From: Fluviicola sp.
Lineage (GTDB): Bacteria > Bacteroidota > Bacteroidia > Flavobacteriales_D > Crocinitomicaceae
Assembly (NCBI GenBank): GCA_031260455.1
Contig: JAIRJW010000033.1
Coordinates: forward strand, 1 to 54,321
Reading direction: 5' to 3'
DNA: 54,321 nt
The notes under the pieces are model-generated. The model did no database searches and was not told the DNA's origin. It saw nothing but the letters and a program-made list of their open reading frames with translations. This document shows, in pieces, positions 18,982 to 26,727 of the stretch. The first letter of the stretch is position 1. Each line of letters begins with the position of its first letter. Position numbers and translations under genes: made by a program.

Positions 18982-20205
18982 TTACCAAATATTCTGTGTT
19001 CCGTCTTCCTCATTGGCATCATCGAGCAATTTCTGCCAGTTGTAAGTCATGTCTTCGGAATCTTTCAGAATCGCGGAATAATCTCCTTTGCTAATCTCAA
19101 TTTCATCAATATCATAGCCCAGATATAGTTCAGTTTCTTCCAGCACTTTTTCTTCTTCCTTACTGCAGAAAGAAAGCGCTTGTCCTTTGTTTTCACCGCG
19201 CCCGGTTCGTCCGATACGGTGGACGTATTGTTCCGCCTGTTCCGGCAAGTCGTAATTGATTACGTAATCCACTCCCTGGATATCAATTCCGCGGGCAGCC
19301 ACATCGGTTGTGATGAGTACTTTGTTTTCTCCCGATTTGAAACGTTCCAGAACCTGGAAACGCTCTTTTTGTTCAATGCCCCCATGCAAAGCTTCTGAAT
19401 GAATTCCCACGCGTTCCATGGCAGCTACCACGCGTTCGCAACGTACTTTAGTACGTACAAAAACCACGTATTTCAGCTCTTCATATTCTTTTATGATGTT
19501 TTCCAGGAAAAAACGTTTATCATCCATTTCAACGCGAATGAAGCTGTGTCCGATATTCTTGGAAACGGGATCCTTCGGGGAAATCTGGATTCGGATGGCA
19601 TCTCTGACCAACTCGTATGCAAGTGCTTTAATTTTCTTGTCGATGGTTGCTGAAAAGAACAGGGTCTGCCGGTTTTTTTGCGGAGAAAGTTTATGAATGG
19701 CTTTCATGTCGTGGGCAAAACCGAGATCCAGCATTCTGTCTGCTTCATCCAGTACCAGGAATTGAATGGAATCCAATGAAAGATATCCCTGTGAACGGAG
19801 GTCAAATACACGCCCGGGAGTGGCAACCACCACATCTGTTCCGCGCTTCAATTCCCGGATTTGTTGATCCTGCTCCAATCCGCCCAAAATAGCTGTAATC
19901 CGGATGTTGGAACCTTTGCCGATGCTTTCGAATTCCTGTTTGATCTGCTCGGCTAATTCCCGGGTAGGAGCCATCACAATGCAACGCGGGCCTTTCGTTT
20001 TTGCTTTCGATGCACTCAGTTTATGAATGATTGGAATGGCGAAAGCAGCTGTTTTTCCCGTCCCTGTCTGTGCAATTCCGAATACATCTTCTCCGTTCAG
20101 GATCGGTGAAATTGCTTTGAACTGGATGTCAGTTGGCCGTTTATAGCCAAGTACTTCCAGCTGATCTTTAATCGTTTGGGAAATGGGATAATCTGAAAAT
20201 CGCAT
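18982..20205 (-). CDS. DEAD-box RNA helicase
   Basis: ATP-dependent RNA unwinding, for example in ribosome assembly or mRNA decay. The 407 residues carry the Q motif (Gln28), AQTGTGKT (45-52), PTRELA (80-85), DEAD (153-156) and SAT (185-187), plus RGIDIQGVD and HRIGRTGR in the second RecA domain. The C-terminal extension is short (about 40 residues, acidic), without the basic tail of many RhlE or CsdA proteins. It resembles RhlE, but the paralogue cannot be fixed. It has a promoter divergent from the PaiB-like operon. Confidence 0.95.
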   Translation of the reverse strand: MRFSDYPISQTIKDQLEVLGYKRPTDIQFKAISPILNGEDVFGIAQTGTGKTAAFAIPIIHKLSASKAKTKGPRCIVMAPTRELAEQIKQEFESIGKGSNIRITAILGGLEQDQQIRELKRGTDVVVATPGRVFDLRSQGYLSLDSIQFLVLDEADRMLDLGFAHDMKAIHKLSPQKNRQTLFFSATIDKKIKALAYELVRDAIRIQISPKDPVSKNIGHSFIRVEMDDKRFFLENIIKEYEELKYVVFVRTKVRCERVVAAMERVGIHSEALHGGIEQKERFQVLERFKSGENKVLITTDVAARGIDIQGVDYVINYDLPEQAEQYVHRIGRTGRGENKGQALSFCSKEEEKVLEETELYLGYDIDEIEISKGDYSAILKDSEDMTYNWQKLLDDANEEDGTQNIW

Positions 20206-20219
20206 CGGACAGTTTTTTA

Positions 20220-20227
20220 CAAAGTTA
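20220..20227 (-). promoter_or_regulatory. -7 box of the DEAD-box helicase gene (TAACTTTG)
   Basis: The minus strand reads TAACTTTG, 14 bp upstream of the helicase ATG at 20205. It forms a divergent promoter pair with the box at 20258-20265. Confidence 0.6.
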
Positions 20228-20257
20228 ATCCAATTATCTCAGTTGCTCCTGAAAGTG

Positions 20258-20265
20258 TATATTTG
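20258..20265 (+). promoter_or_regulatory. -7 box of the PaiB-like/ABC operon (TATATTTG)
   Basis: TATATTTG ends 4 bp before the ATG at 20270, so the transcript would be leaderless or nearly so. This decides the start at 20270 against the in-frame TTG at 20243. Confidence 0.6.
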
Positions 20266-20269
20266 CTTT

Positions 20270-20893
20270 ATGTACATTCCGACCAAGTTTGAGCTAAAAG
20301 ATCAAAAGCTGATCCTGGAATTTTTGCAGCAACATCCTTTCGGAACGCTCGCTGTAAACGGAGCTGACGGCTTCCCGGTCCTCGTACATATTCCTTTTAC
20401 CTGCCGTTTCGGAGAAGTAAAGAGCTGCCTGGAATTCCATGTGGCGTTTGAAAATGAGATTGTTCCGGCAATACGGGCTGCTGGCCGGGGAAAAATGGTC
20501 GTATTGGGCGCACACGGTTATGTATCTTCATCGGTTTATACACATGTCAATGTCCCGACCTATAATTACCAGGCGGTTCATGTGAGTGGAAAGTTAAAAG
20601 AACTGGATGACTCAGAACTTCAGAACCACCTTACTCAATTGGTTGACGCCTTTGAATCCGGACGGAAAAACAAGATGCGAATGGATCAGTGGCCTGCTGG
20701 TCTGATCGAAGCTTACAAGAAAGAGATTACCGGATTCCGCATAGAAGTGGAAAGAACGGAAGCTGCATTTAAGCTTTCACAAAACCGGAATGAAATAGAT
20801 TTCGATCGGATCCTGAACGATTTGTCAGACCGGACTTTGGAAGAAAAACAATTGGCGGAAGCCATGAAACAAACGAAATGTCCTGTCCAATGA
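20270..20893 (+). CDS. PaiB-like FMN-binding split-barrel protein
   Basis: The 207-residue protein starts MYIPTKF, as PaiB-family proteins do, and has the family block with HGYVSSSVYTH and VPTYNYQAVHVSG (about residues 82-108). These proteins have the FMN-binding split-barrel fold and are often annotated as negative transcriptional regulators. Some relatives of the fold bind haem, and HugZ-type members degrade it. Here the gene overlaps by 4 bp an iron/haem/cobalamin-type ABC importer, so a role in using the imported cofactor is plausible. That is inference; no haem ligand is proven by the sequence. Confidence 0.85.
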   Translation: MYIPTKFELKDQKLILEFLQQHPFGTLAVNGADGFPVLVHIPFTCRFGEVKSCLEFHVAFENEIVPAIRAAGRGKMVVLGAHGYVSSSVYTHVNVPTYNYQAVHVSGKLKELDDSELQNHLTQLVDAFESGRKNKMRMDQWPAGLIEAYKKEITGFRIEVERTEAAFKLSQNRNEIDFDRILNDLSDRTLEEKQLAEAMKQTKCPVQ

Positions 20894-21981
20894 AAATACT
20901 TTTCATAAACTTAACCCTTTTCATGCTGCTTTTTTCCTGTACAACCAAAAAAGAGGAGGCTGCGTTTAGGATCAAAGGATTCAGATATGCCCGCTTGGTG
21001 TCGGTTGACCAGAAGCTCGGTTATAAAGAATTGATTGTCAGGAATCCGAAAAGTCTGAAAGTGGAAAGCAAGTATGCTTTGATTCCGCGCAATTCAAAAG
21101 TGAAACGCCCTTCCGGGATGAAGATCATCGAGATTCCGGTACAGAATATGGCGGTGCTTTCAACCTCTTTTATTGGCATGCTGGATGCGGTCAACAGCAT
21201 CGAAACGATCAAAGCAACAACGGAAGAACAGTATATTTCCAATAAAGCGTTGCTGAGAGGAATCCATGCGGGAAAAGTGCTCGTGGCAGGATATGAAACC
21301 GGGCTGACACCGGAGGCGGTTCTGAAAGCTGGTATTCCGTTGATTGTTTTCAGTGGTTTTGGCCAGCCTTTTCCGAATGAAGCCAAGTTTGCCCAATTAA
21401 AGGTGGTTTGTATGGCAAATTATGACTGGGAGGAAGTGCATCCGCTGGGAAAAGCGGAATGGATTAAAGTATTCGGTGCCCTAGTGGACAAAGATAAAGA
21501 AGCAGAAGCCTATTTTTCTCAAGTGGAAGAAGATTATCTGAAAATCCGAAAAGAGGCACAGGCTATAAAACAACACAAAAAAGTGATTTGCGGAGGTTTG
21601 GCGGGTGATGTCTGGTATGCACCAGCCGGAAAATCGTTCATGGCCGGAATCATGAAAGATGCCGGGATGGATTACTTCTACAAAAACACCAAAGGAACTG
21701 CGAGCCTGAGCCTGACATTTGAGCAGGTTTTTAATGATGATCAGCAATGTGATTTATGGATTAATGCGGAAGCTCCGACTTTCAAAAAGCTTTTTGCGCT
21801 GAATCCGAAATTTCGCTATTTTCATACAGTGAAGCAGGGGAAAGTATTCACTTATACCCACAATTCAAATTATTTTTGGGAAAACAGCCCAGCGAATCCG
21901 CATTGGTTATTGGAAGATTTCGTGCATATCGCAAGAGGAGATCAGAATGTCAGCTATCATTTTTACCGGCAGTTGAGGTAG
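20890..21981 (+). CDS. ABC importer solute-binding lipoprotein (BtuF/FepB class)
   Basis: The 363-residue protein starts at ATG 20890, overlapping the previous stop by 4 bp. The lipoprotein signal ends MLLFSC (Cys17), followed by TTKKEE, which resembles the Lys plus acidic export signal of Bacteroidota surface lipoproteins. Two alpha/beta lobes (about 75-165 and 235-345) flank a long helix, as in cluster A-II binding proteins. Segments such as VLSTSFIGMLDAV and ETGLTPEAVLKAGIPLIV fit the family. The likely cargo is haem, a siderophore or a cobalamin; it cannot be told which. The permease gene follows after 4 bp. Confidence 0.9.
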   Translation: MKILFINLTLFMLLFSCTTKKEEAAFRIKGFRYARLVSVDQKLGYKELIVRNPKSLKVESKYALIPRNSKVKRPSGMKIIEIPVQNMAVLSTSFIGMLDAVNSIETIKATTEEQYISNKALLRGIHAGKVLVAGYETGLTPEAVLKAGIPLIVFSGFGQPFPNEAKFAQLKVVCMANYDWEEVHPLGKAEWIKVFGALVDKDKEAEAYFSQVEEDYLKIRKEAQAIKQHKKVICGGLAGDVWYAPAGKSFMAGIMKDAGMDYFYKNTKGTASLSLTFEQVFNDDQQCDLWINAEAPTFKKLFALNPKFRYFHTVKQGKVFTYTHNSNYFWENSPANPHWLLEDFVHIARGDQNVSYHFYRQLR

Positions 21982-21985
21982 GTGT

Positions 21986-22963
21986 ATGTGGAAGAAACAT
22001 CTGATATCGTTTGCTTTGCTCCTGGTTGTTACTGTTGTGACGATCGGATATCCGCATGGTACAGATGACTGGTTTTCATTTCTCGGTTCAAATGATCAGA
22101 ATACCTGGAATTTGCTCGTCATTTACAGGATTCCGGAGGTTTTTATTGCTATTATTTCCGGTTTTTCCCTGTCTGTTTCCGGCTTGCTTTTGCAGACAAC
22201 ACTGAATAATCCACTGGCTGACCCTTCTATCCTTGGTCTGACTTCCGGCTCGCACCTGATGGTGGCGCTTACAATTATGGGAAGTTCAATTCTCGGGCTG
22301 GAAGTACTGGATCTGGGAATCACGATTTCAGCAACGATCGGTGTACTCATTTTCGGGTTGTTGATCCTGGTCATCGCAACACGTGTAAGATCTATGGTTT
22401 CGCTGCTCCTGGTCGGAATGATGCTTGGGACTTTCGTATCCGCTATTACTAATATTATCCTGATGAAAGCCGATGCAAACAGTGTGAAAGGGTTTTCTAT
22501 CTGGGGAATGGGATCATTGCAGCAGGTCAGCATTGAGCAAATCCCATTTATTACCTTATTATTTGCCATTGGAATTGTATCCGCATTTTTACTGACGAAA
22601 CCTCTGAATACATTGGTGCTGGGGGAGAAATCAGCCGAAATCCTGGGAGTTCGGGTAAGGAGGGCACGCTGGAGTGTTTTGTTGGTTGTATCGCTCCTTG
22701 CAGGATTGGTAACGGCTTTTTGTGGCCCGATCGGATTTGTAGGGCTGGTCGTCCCGAATCTGGTACGGATGTTTTATAAAACAGCAAATCATGGGCATTT
22801 ACTCCTGGCTTCCGGTTTGACCGGGGCAAGTGTGATGGTTCTTTGTGCGTTGATGATTCGCATTTTTGAACCGGTCGTGGTTTTACCGATCAATAGTTTG
22901 ACTGCTTTGCTCGGTGCACCGGTTGTTTTGTTTCTTCTGTTAAAGAATATTCGCAATGCTTAA
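21986..22963 (+). CDS. FecCD-family ABC permease
   Basis: Integral membrane component of an iron-siderophore, haem or vitamin B12 importer. The 325 residues have about nine or ten hydrophobic segments. They include NPLADPSILGLTSG (about residue 71) and GFVGLVVPNLVRM (about residue 251), two of the most conserved FecCD/BtuC segments. The gene lies between the binding protein and the ATPase and overlaps the ATPase gene by 8 bp. Confidence 0.95.
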   Translation: MWKKHLISFALLLVVTVVTIGYPHGTDDWFSFLGSNDQNTWNLLVIYRIPEVFIAIISGFSLSVSGLLLQTTLNNPLADPSILGLTSGSHLMVALTIMGSSILGLEVLDLGITISATIGVLIFGLLILVIATRVRSMVSLLLVGMMLGTFVSAITNIILMKADANSVKGFSIWGMGSLQQVSIEQIPFITLLFAIGIVSAFLLTKPLNTLVLGEKSAEILGVRVRRARWSVLLVVSLLAGLVTAFCGPIGFVGLVVPNLVRMFYKTANHGHLLLASGLTGASVMVLCALMIRIFEPVVVLPINSLTALLGAPVVLFLLLKNIRNA

Positions 22964-23660
22964 GTTCGAAAGCTGTTCCATCGGGCATTCGAAAATGCTG
23001 TATCAAATTCCGGATCTGAACCTGGAAAAAGGAGAATTTGCGGCTTTGATCGGTGCAAACGGCTCTGGGAAATCGACTTTGATGGATTTACTGATCCAGG
23101 GGAAATTTCCGAATGGAAAGGTTACTATCGGGAATCAAAACTGGAACGATCTGAAGCCGGTTGAGCGGGCAAAAACAATTACCTTAGTTGATAACCATTT
23201 TTTAGGGTTTGATTACCTGAAAGTGAGCGAATATTTGGAATTAGGTCGGCATATCTACACGAATTTCACCGGACGCTTGTCGGAAAATGATCGCGAAATC
23301 GTTCAAAAATATGCGGATTTACTGCACTTAACTTCCTTGCTGAATCAATCCACTTCCACGCTGAGTGACGGAGAGCGGCAACGCGCCGGAATTGCCAAGG
23401 CACTGATCCAGGAAACGCCCATTGTTTTACTGGATGAACCGACTGCTTTTCTGGATTACCCGACCAAAAAAGAAGTGATGTTGCTCCTTGCAGAAATTGC
23501 CCGAACCAATGAACGTTTGATTATCATCGCATCTCATGATATTGATTTCTGTATTGATTTCTGTTCCCGGATTTTGGTCATTGAAAAGGAAACAAAGGAA
23601 TTGAAATCATACGGACAAATTAATCATGATGAGCTGGTTGAGAGAGCGTTCGGGATATAA
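22956..23660 (+). CDS. ABC transporter ATP-binding protein (FepC/HmuV/BtuD class)
   Basis: Cytoplasmic ATPase of the same importer, 234 residues. Walker A is GANGSGKST (33-41), the signature LSDGERQR lies near residue 137, Walker B VLLDEP near 156, and the switch His is in IASHD. The signature has Asp in place of the second Gly of LSGGQ, a common variant. It is the last gene of a four-gene operon and converges with the comM-like gene 4 bp away, so no separate terminator fits between them. Confidence 0.94.
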   Translation: MLKFESCSIGHSKMLYQIPDLNLEKGEFAALIGANGSGKSTLMDLLIQGKFPNGKVTIGNQNWNDLKPVERAKTITLVDNHFLGFDYLKVSEYLELGRHIYTNFTGRLSENDREIVQKYADLLHLTSLLNQSTSTLSDGERQRAGIAKALIQETPIVLLDEPTAFLDYPTKKEVMLLLAEIARTNERLIIIASHDIDFCIDFCSRILVIEKETKELKSYGQINHDELVERAFGI

Positions 23661-23664
23661 AAAA

Positions 23665-25200
23665 TCAACCTGCCCAGTTTTCCCTGTCCAGGTTACGCAA
23701 TTGAATCGCTTCTGACAAGTGAGGTGTTTCAATATTTTTGGAAGTATCCAGGTCTGCGATTGTCCGGGCGACTTTTAAAATACGGTCATACGCTCTGGCA
23801 GAAAGTCCTAAGCGATCCATTGCTTGTTTCAGCAATTGTTTCCCTTCCGGTGATATTTCACAAAATTCGGTGAGCTCTTTGCGTTGCATTTGTGCATTAC
23901 AGTGTGTTTGTGAGCTTGCATAACGCTTCAATTGGATCAATCGCGCTTTGATTACTCTGTCCCTGATTTCTGCACTGCTTTCGGTTGGAGCATTGAAAGC
24001 CAGATCGTCGAAGGAAACCGGTGTTACTTCCACGTGCAAATCAATGCGGTCGAGGAGTGGGCCGGAGATTTTATTCAGGTAACGCTGAACGGTTCCCGGA
24101 GCACAAACACATTCTTTTTCCGGGTGATTGTAATATCCGCAGGGGCAGGGATTCATCGCAGCAATCAGCATAAATCCGGCGGGATAATCTACTGAGAATC
24201 GTGCCCTGGAAATGGTTACCGTTCGGTCTTCCAGTGGTTGTCTCATGACTTCCAGTACTTGTCGTTTGTATTCGGGGAGCTCATCCAGGAACAGGACGCC
24301 GTTGTGTGCCAGTGAAATTTCTCCGGGTTGCGGATAGGAACCTCCGCCAACCAAAGCCACATCCGAAATGGTGTGATGAGGTTTCCGGAAAGGGCGTTGT
24401 GTAATTAATCCGTTGTTCCTGCCGATTTTTCCGGCAACGGAATGGATTTTGGTCGTTTCCAGTGATTCTTCAATGCTCATAGGAGGAAGAATAGTCGGAA
24501 GACGCTTGGCCAACATGGATTTCCCGGCTCCTGGCGGGCCGATCAGAATGACGTTATGTCCGCCCGCTGCTGCTATTTCAAAAGCGCGTTTGATGCTGCT
24601 TTGTCCTTTGACATCCTTGAAATCAACTTCATTTTCACGGAGTTGCCGTCCAAATTCTGCTTCGATATTGAAACTCGCTGGCACAAAGACTTTGTTGTCA
24701 TTCAGAAAATCAATCACCTGCTGCATGTTTTCCATTCCGTAAATGTCGATTCCTTCTACAATGGCAGCTTCCGGTTCATTCAGCTTGGGGAGGATAATTC
24801 CTTTGAAACCGTCTTTTTTAGCTTGCATGACAATCGGTAGCACACCCTTGACCAGTTGCAATGTTCCGTCAAGTGACAATTCACCTAAAAGCAGGTAATT
24901 TTCGAGTTTTGATGCAGAAATTTGTGCCGAAGCGGCCAGAATCCCGATCCCGATTGCCAGGTCGAAGGTCGATCCTTCTTTCCGGATATCTGCTGGTGCC
25001 ATATTCACTGTGATTTCCTTTCCGGGGTAATTCAGGTTATTATTTTTTAAAGCAGCTTTGATGCGTTGATGACTTTCCTGGACGGCTTTATCAGGCAAGC
25101 CCACAAGCATGAAATTTACCCCGTTTGCAATATTTACTTCAATGGTAATCGTCGTTGCATCAATTCCTGATACCGCACTTCCAAATGTTCTGACCAGCAT
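23665..25200 (-). CDS. comM: YifB/ComM family Mg-chelatase-like AAA+ ATPase
   Basis: AAA+ ATPase related to magnesium chelatase subunit I. ComM proteins act as helicases that promote branch migration during natural transformation. The 511 residues have an N-terminal Lon-like domain (1-170, starting [15 protein letters not shown]), Walker A GPPGAGKS (221-228), a Walker B region with LFLDELPEY, and a cysteine-rich [15 protein letters not shown] segment (about 352-366). The C-terminal Mg-chelatase domain follows. Full length with no defects seen. A purine-rich AGAGGA sequence about 6-11 bp upstream may serve as ribosome binding site. The strand is opposite to the importer operon. Confidence 0.92.
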   Translation of the reverse strand: MLVRTFGSAVSGIDATTITIEVNIANGVNFMLVGLPDKAVQESHQRIKAALKNNNLNYPGKEITVNMAPADIRKEGSTFDLAIGIGILAASAQISASKLENYLLLGELSLDGTLQLVKGVLPIVMQAKKDGFKGIILPKLNEPEAAIVEGIDIYGMENMQQVIDFLNDNKVFVPASFNIEAEFGRQLRENEVDFKDVKGQSSIKRAFEIAAAGGHNVILIGPPGAGKSMLAKRLPTILPPMSIEESLETTKIHSVAGKIGRNNGLITQRPFRKPHHTISDVALVGGGSYPQPGEISLAHNGVLFLDELPEYKRQVLEVMRQPLEDRTVTISRARFSVDYPAGFMLIAAMNPCPCGYYNHPEKECVCAPGTVQRYLNKISGPLLDRIDLHVEVTPVSFDDLAFNAPTESSAEIRDRVIKARLIQLKRYASSQTHCNAQMQRKELTEFCEISPEGKQLLKQAMDRLGLSARAYDRILKVARTIADLDTSKNIETPHLSEAIQLRNLDRENWAG

Positions 25201-25283
25201 GTTTTTTCCTCTTTTATGTATTAAGTTAAGAATAAAGTTCGCTTAAAAATGGATTTTGATTAAAAAATAATCATTTTATTTTT

Positions 25284-25318
25284 AGATAGTTGTCAAAAAG
25301 GAGGTTTGACAGCTATCT
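25284..25318. repeat. Inverted repeat with 14-bp arms and AAGGAGG loop
   Basis: AGATAGTTGTCAAA (25284-25297) pairs with TTTGACAGCTATCT (25305-25318) with one wobble. No T tract follows on either strand, so it is not a normal terminator. It lies 84 bp upstream of the comM start and could be a 5'-UTR structure or an operator. Confidence 0.75.
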
Positions 25319-25470
25319 CGCAATTGTAACATAAAAAGTCAGTTGTTTGTTATTGAATTCCTGGAGTTTTGAAAATGAATGATTTTGAAGTGATGTGCTG
25401 GTAAACTATTGATTTGTTTTCTTCTGGAAATTGAATTCTGAATTGATTTTATAAGACTTGATTTTGCGAA

Positions 25471-25574
25471 TCGTAATATTGCAAAATATGTTTTTGATAT
25501 TTGTTATTGATAATCAGGTTTTTGTGGTCTTTTTGTTGTTGAGTTTTGTTTTTTGGAATTCGTAATATTACGAA
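25471..25574. promoter_or_regulatory. Two related palindromic sites, candidate operators
   Basis: Site 1 (25471-25486) reads TCGTAATATTGCAAAA and site 2 (25559-25574) is the perfect 16-bp palindrome TTCGTAATATTACGAA. The shared core is TCGTAATATT, and the copies lie about 89 bp apart. Placement 80-180 bp upstream of a gene suggests binding of a dimeric repressor; no such regulator is encoded next to them. Confidence 0.5.
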
Positions 25575-25652
25575 ATGACCAACTGGAAAAATGCCAAATC
25601 TAAAAGACTTTTCTGTTAAAACAATTTTCCCAAAATCTCCTTACATTCGTGC

Positions 25653-26540
25653 ATGAGTTTTCCTGAACGTTCCTTTTCTTTCAGACATAAGCTAATATCC
25701 ACTCTCCGGGATCTGGATATCAAGGGAATCCGCAGGCTGTCGGTGAGTCTGCCCAAGCTACTGCTTCCGGATCCGGAAGCAATGGGAAAACATGTGCTGA
25801 AGACTATTCACGGAGTAAAAATGCTAATTGATCCATCCGTGGACCAGGGAGTTGAATTATCGCTTTTCGAAACGGGAACGTATGAAAAAGGAACTATTCA
25901 ATTGCTGGGAAAATACCTGGAAGCAGGATATTCCTTCCTGGACATTGGGGCGAATATTGGTTTGATGTCAGTCATTGCATCCGGATATGTCGGTGAAAAG
26001 GGGATGGTGTATGCAGTGGAGGCCAATCTGAATACTGTTCCGATCCTACAGAAAAATATTGATCTGAATGCCTGCAGAAACATTGAAGTGATTCCGGTAG
26101 CGCTTTCCGATATGTCAGGAATAGCCCTTTTATTCGAAAACTGGGAAGTGAACCGGGGAGGGGCATCGTTGATTTCTCAAAGTGCCGGAGAAGAGGGCAT
26201 CGAAGTGAGAATGGAACGCCTGGATGATTTGTTTGATGAAAGTACTTTGGTTCACTTGGTAAAAATTGATGTAGAAGGTTTTGAACCGCAGGTGATTCGC
26301 GGAGGAATGAACTGGTTCCGGAAGCAGCAGCCGGTTTTTATCATCGAAGTTTCTGAAAAACGAGAGAAAGAAGCAGGTCCAAGTCCTGCAGAAGTAATGG
26401 AACTCGTTCAGACAATCGGTACATATCGTTTTTACAAGCAAAAAGGAACCAAGGAACGGCGCGGGAAACTGATAGAAATTAAAACTGCAGAAAATCTCCC
26501 GAATCACGATAATATTATTTGCGTACCCCGATCCGTTTAG
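25653..26540 (+). CDS. FkbM-family methyltransferase
   Basis: A SAM-dependent methyltransferase of 295 residues. The SAM-binding motif FLDIGANIGLMSVIAS is near residue 95-110. The FkbM hallmark segments VYAVEANLNTVPILQKNI and VKIDVEGFEPQVIRGG (about 207-222) follow. FkbM proteins methylate hydroxyl groups, often of sugars or secondary metabolites. The neighbours here give no hint of the substrate. The N-terminal 50 residues are basic and have no signal peptide. It stands alone behind the long regulatory region. Confidence 0.9.
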   Translation: MSFPERSFSFRHKLISTLRDLDIKGIRRLSVSLPKLLLPDPEAMGKHVLKTIHGVKMLIDPSVDQGVELSLFETGTYEKGTIQLLGKYLEAGYSFLDIGANIGLMSVIASGYVGEKGMVYAVEANLNTVPILQKNIDLNACRNIEVIPVALSDMSGIALLFENWEVNRGGASLISQSAGEEGIEVRMERLDDLFDESTLVHLVKIDVEGFEPQVIRGGMNWFRKQQPVFIIEVSEKREKEAGPSPAEVMELVQTIGTYRFYKQKGTKERRGKLIEIKTAENLPNHDNIICVPRSV

Positions 26541-26685
26541 AAATAATACCCGGTCAATAAGAATGCTACCGGTTTGCTGAAGCTGTTTATCTTGAAAACA
26601 TTCAGGTTGATCGTCCCAGGGCCCGGAAACAGATATTTTCAGAAAGTGGGAAGGATGTATCTGTCATTTTGTCACGAAAAAGTAC

Positions 26686-26701
26686 TTGGCACAAAGCTTG
26701 C
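26686..26701 (+). promoter_or_regulatory. Sigma-54 (-24/-12) promoter of htpG
   Basis: TTGGCACAAAGCTTGC matches the RpoN consensus TTGGCACN(5)TTGC, with the invariant GG (26688-26689) and GC (26700-26701) separated by exactly 10 bp. The ATG of htpG is 27 bp further on. About 12-25 bp upstream is a direct repeat TGTCA-TTT-TGTCA (26662-26674), a possible activator or other regulatory site. Confidence 0.65.
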
Positions 26702-26727
26702 CGAAGAGATGCAAATTTCAAATAAGT

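Larger units (their letters stand above)
25201..25652. other. Long AT-rich divergent intergenic region
   Basis: About 450 bp between comM and the FkbM methyltransferase gene, with no open frame that looks like a gene. It holds a 14-bp-arm hairpin (25284-25318) and two related palindromic sites (25471-25486 and 25559-25574), listed separately. A -7-like TACATTCG (25642-25649) with one mismatch lies just before the next ATG. Confidence 0.6.
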
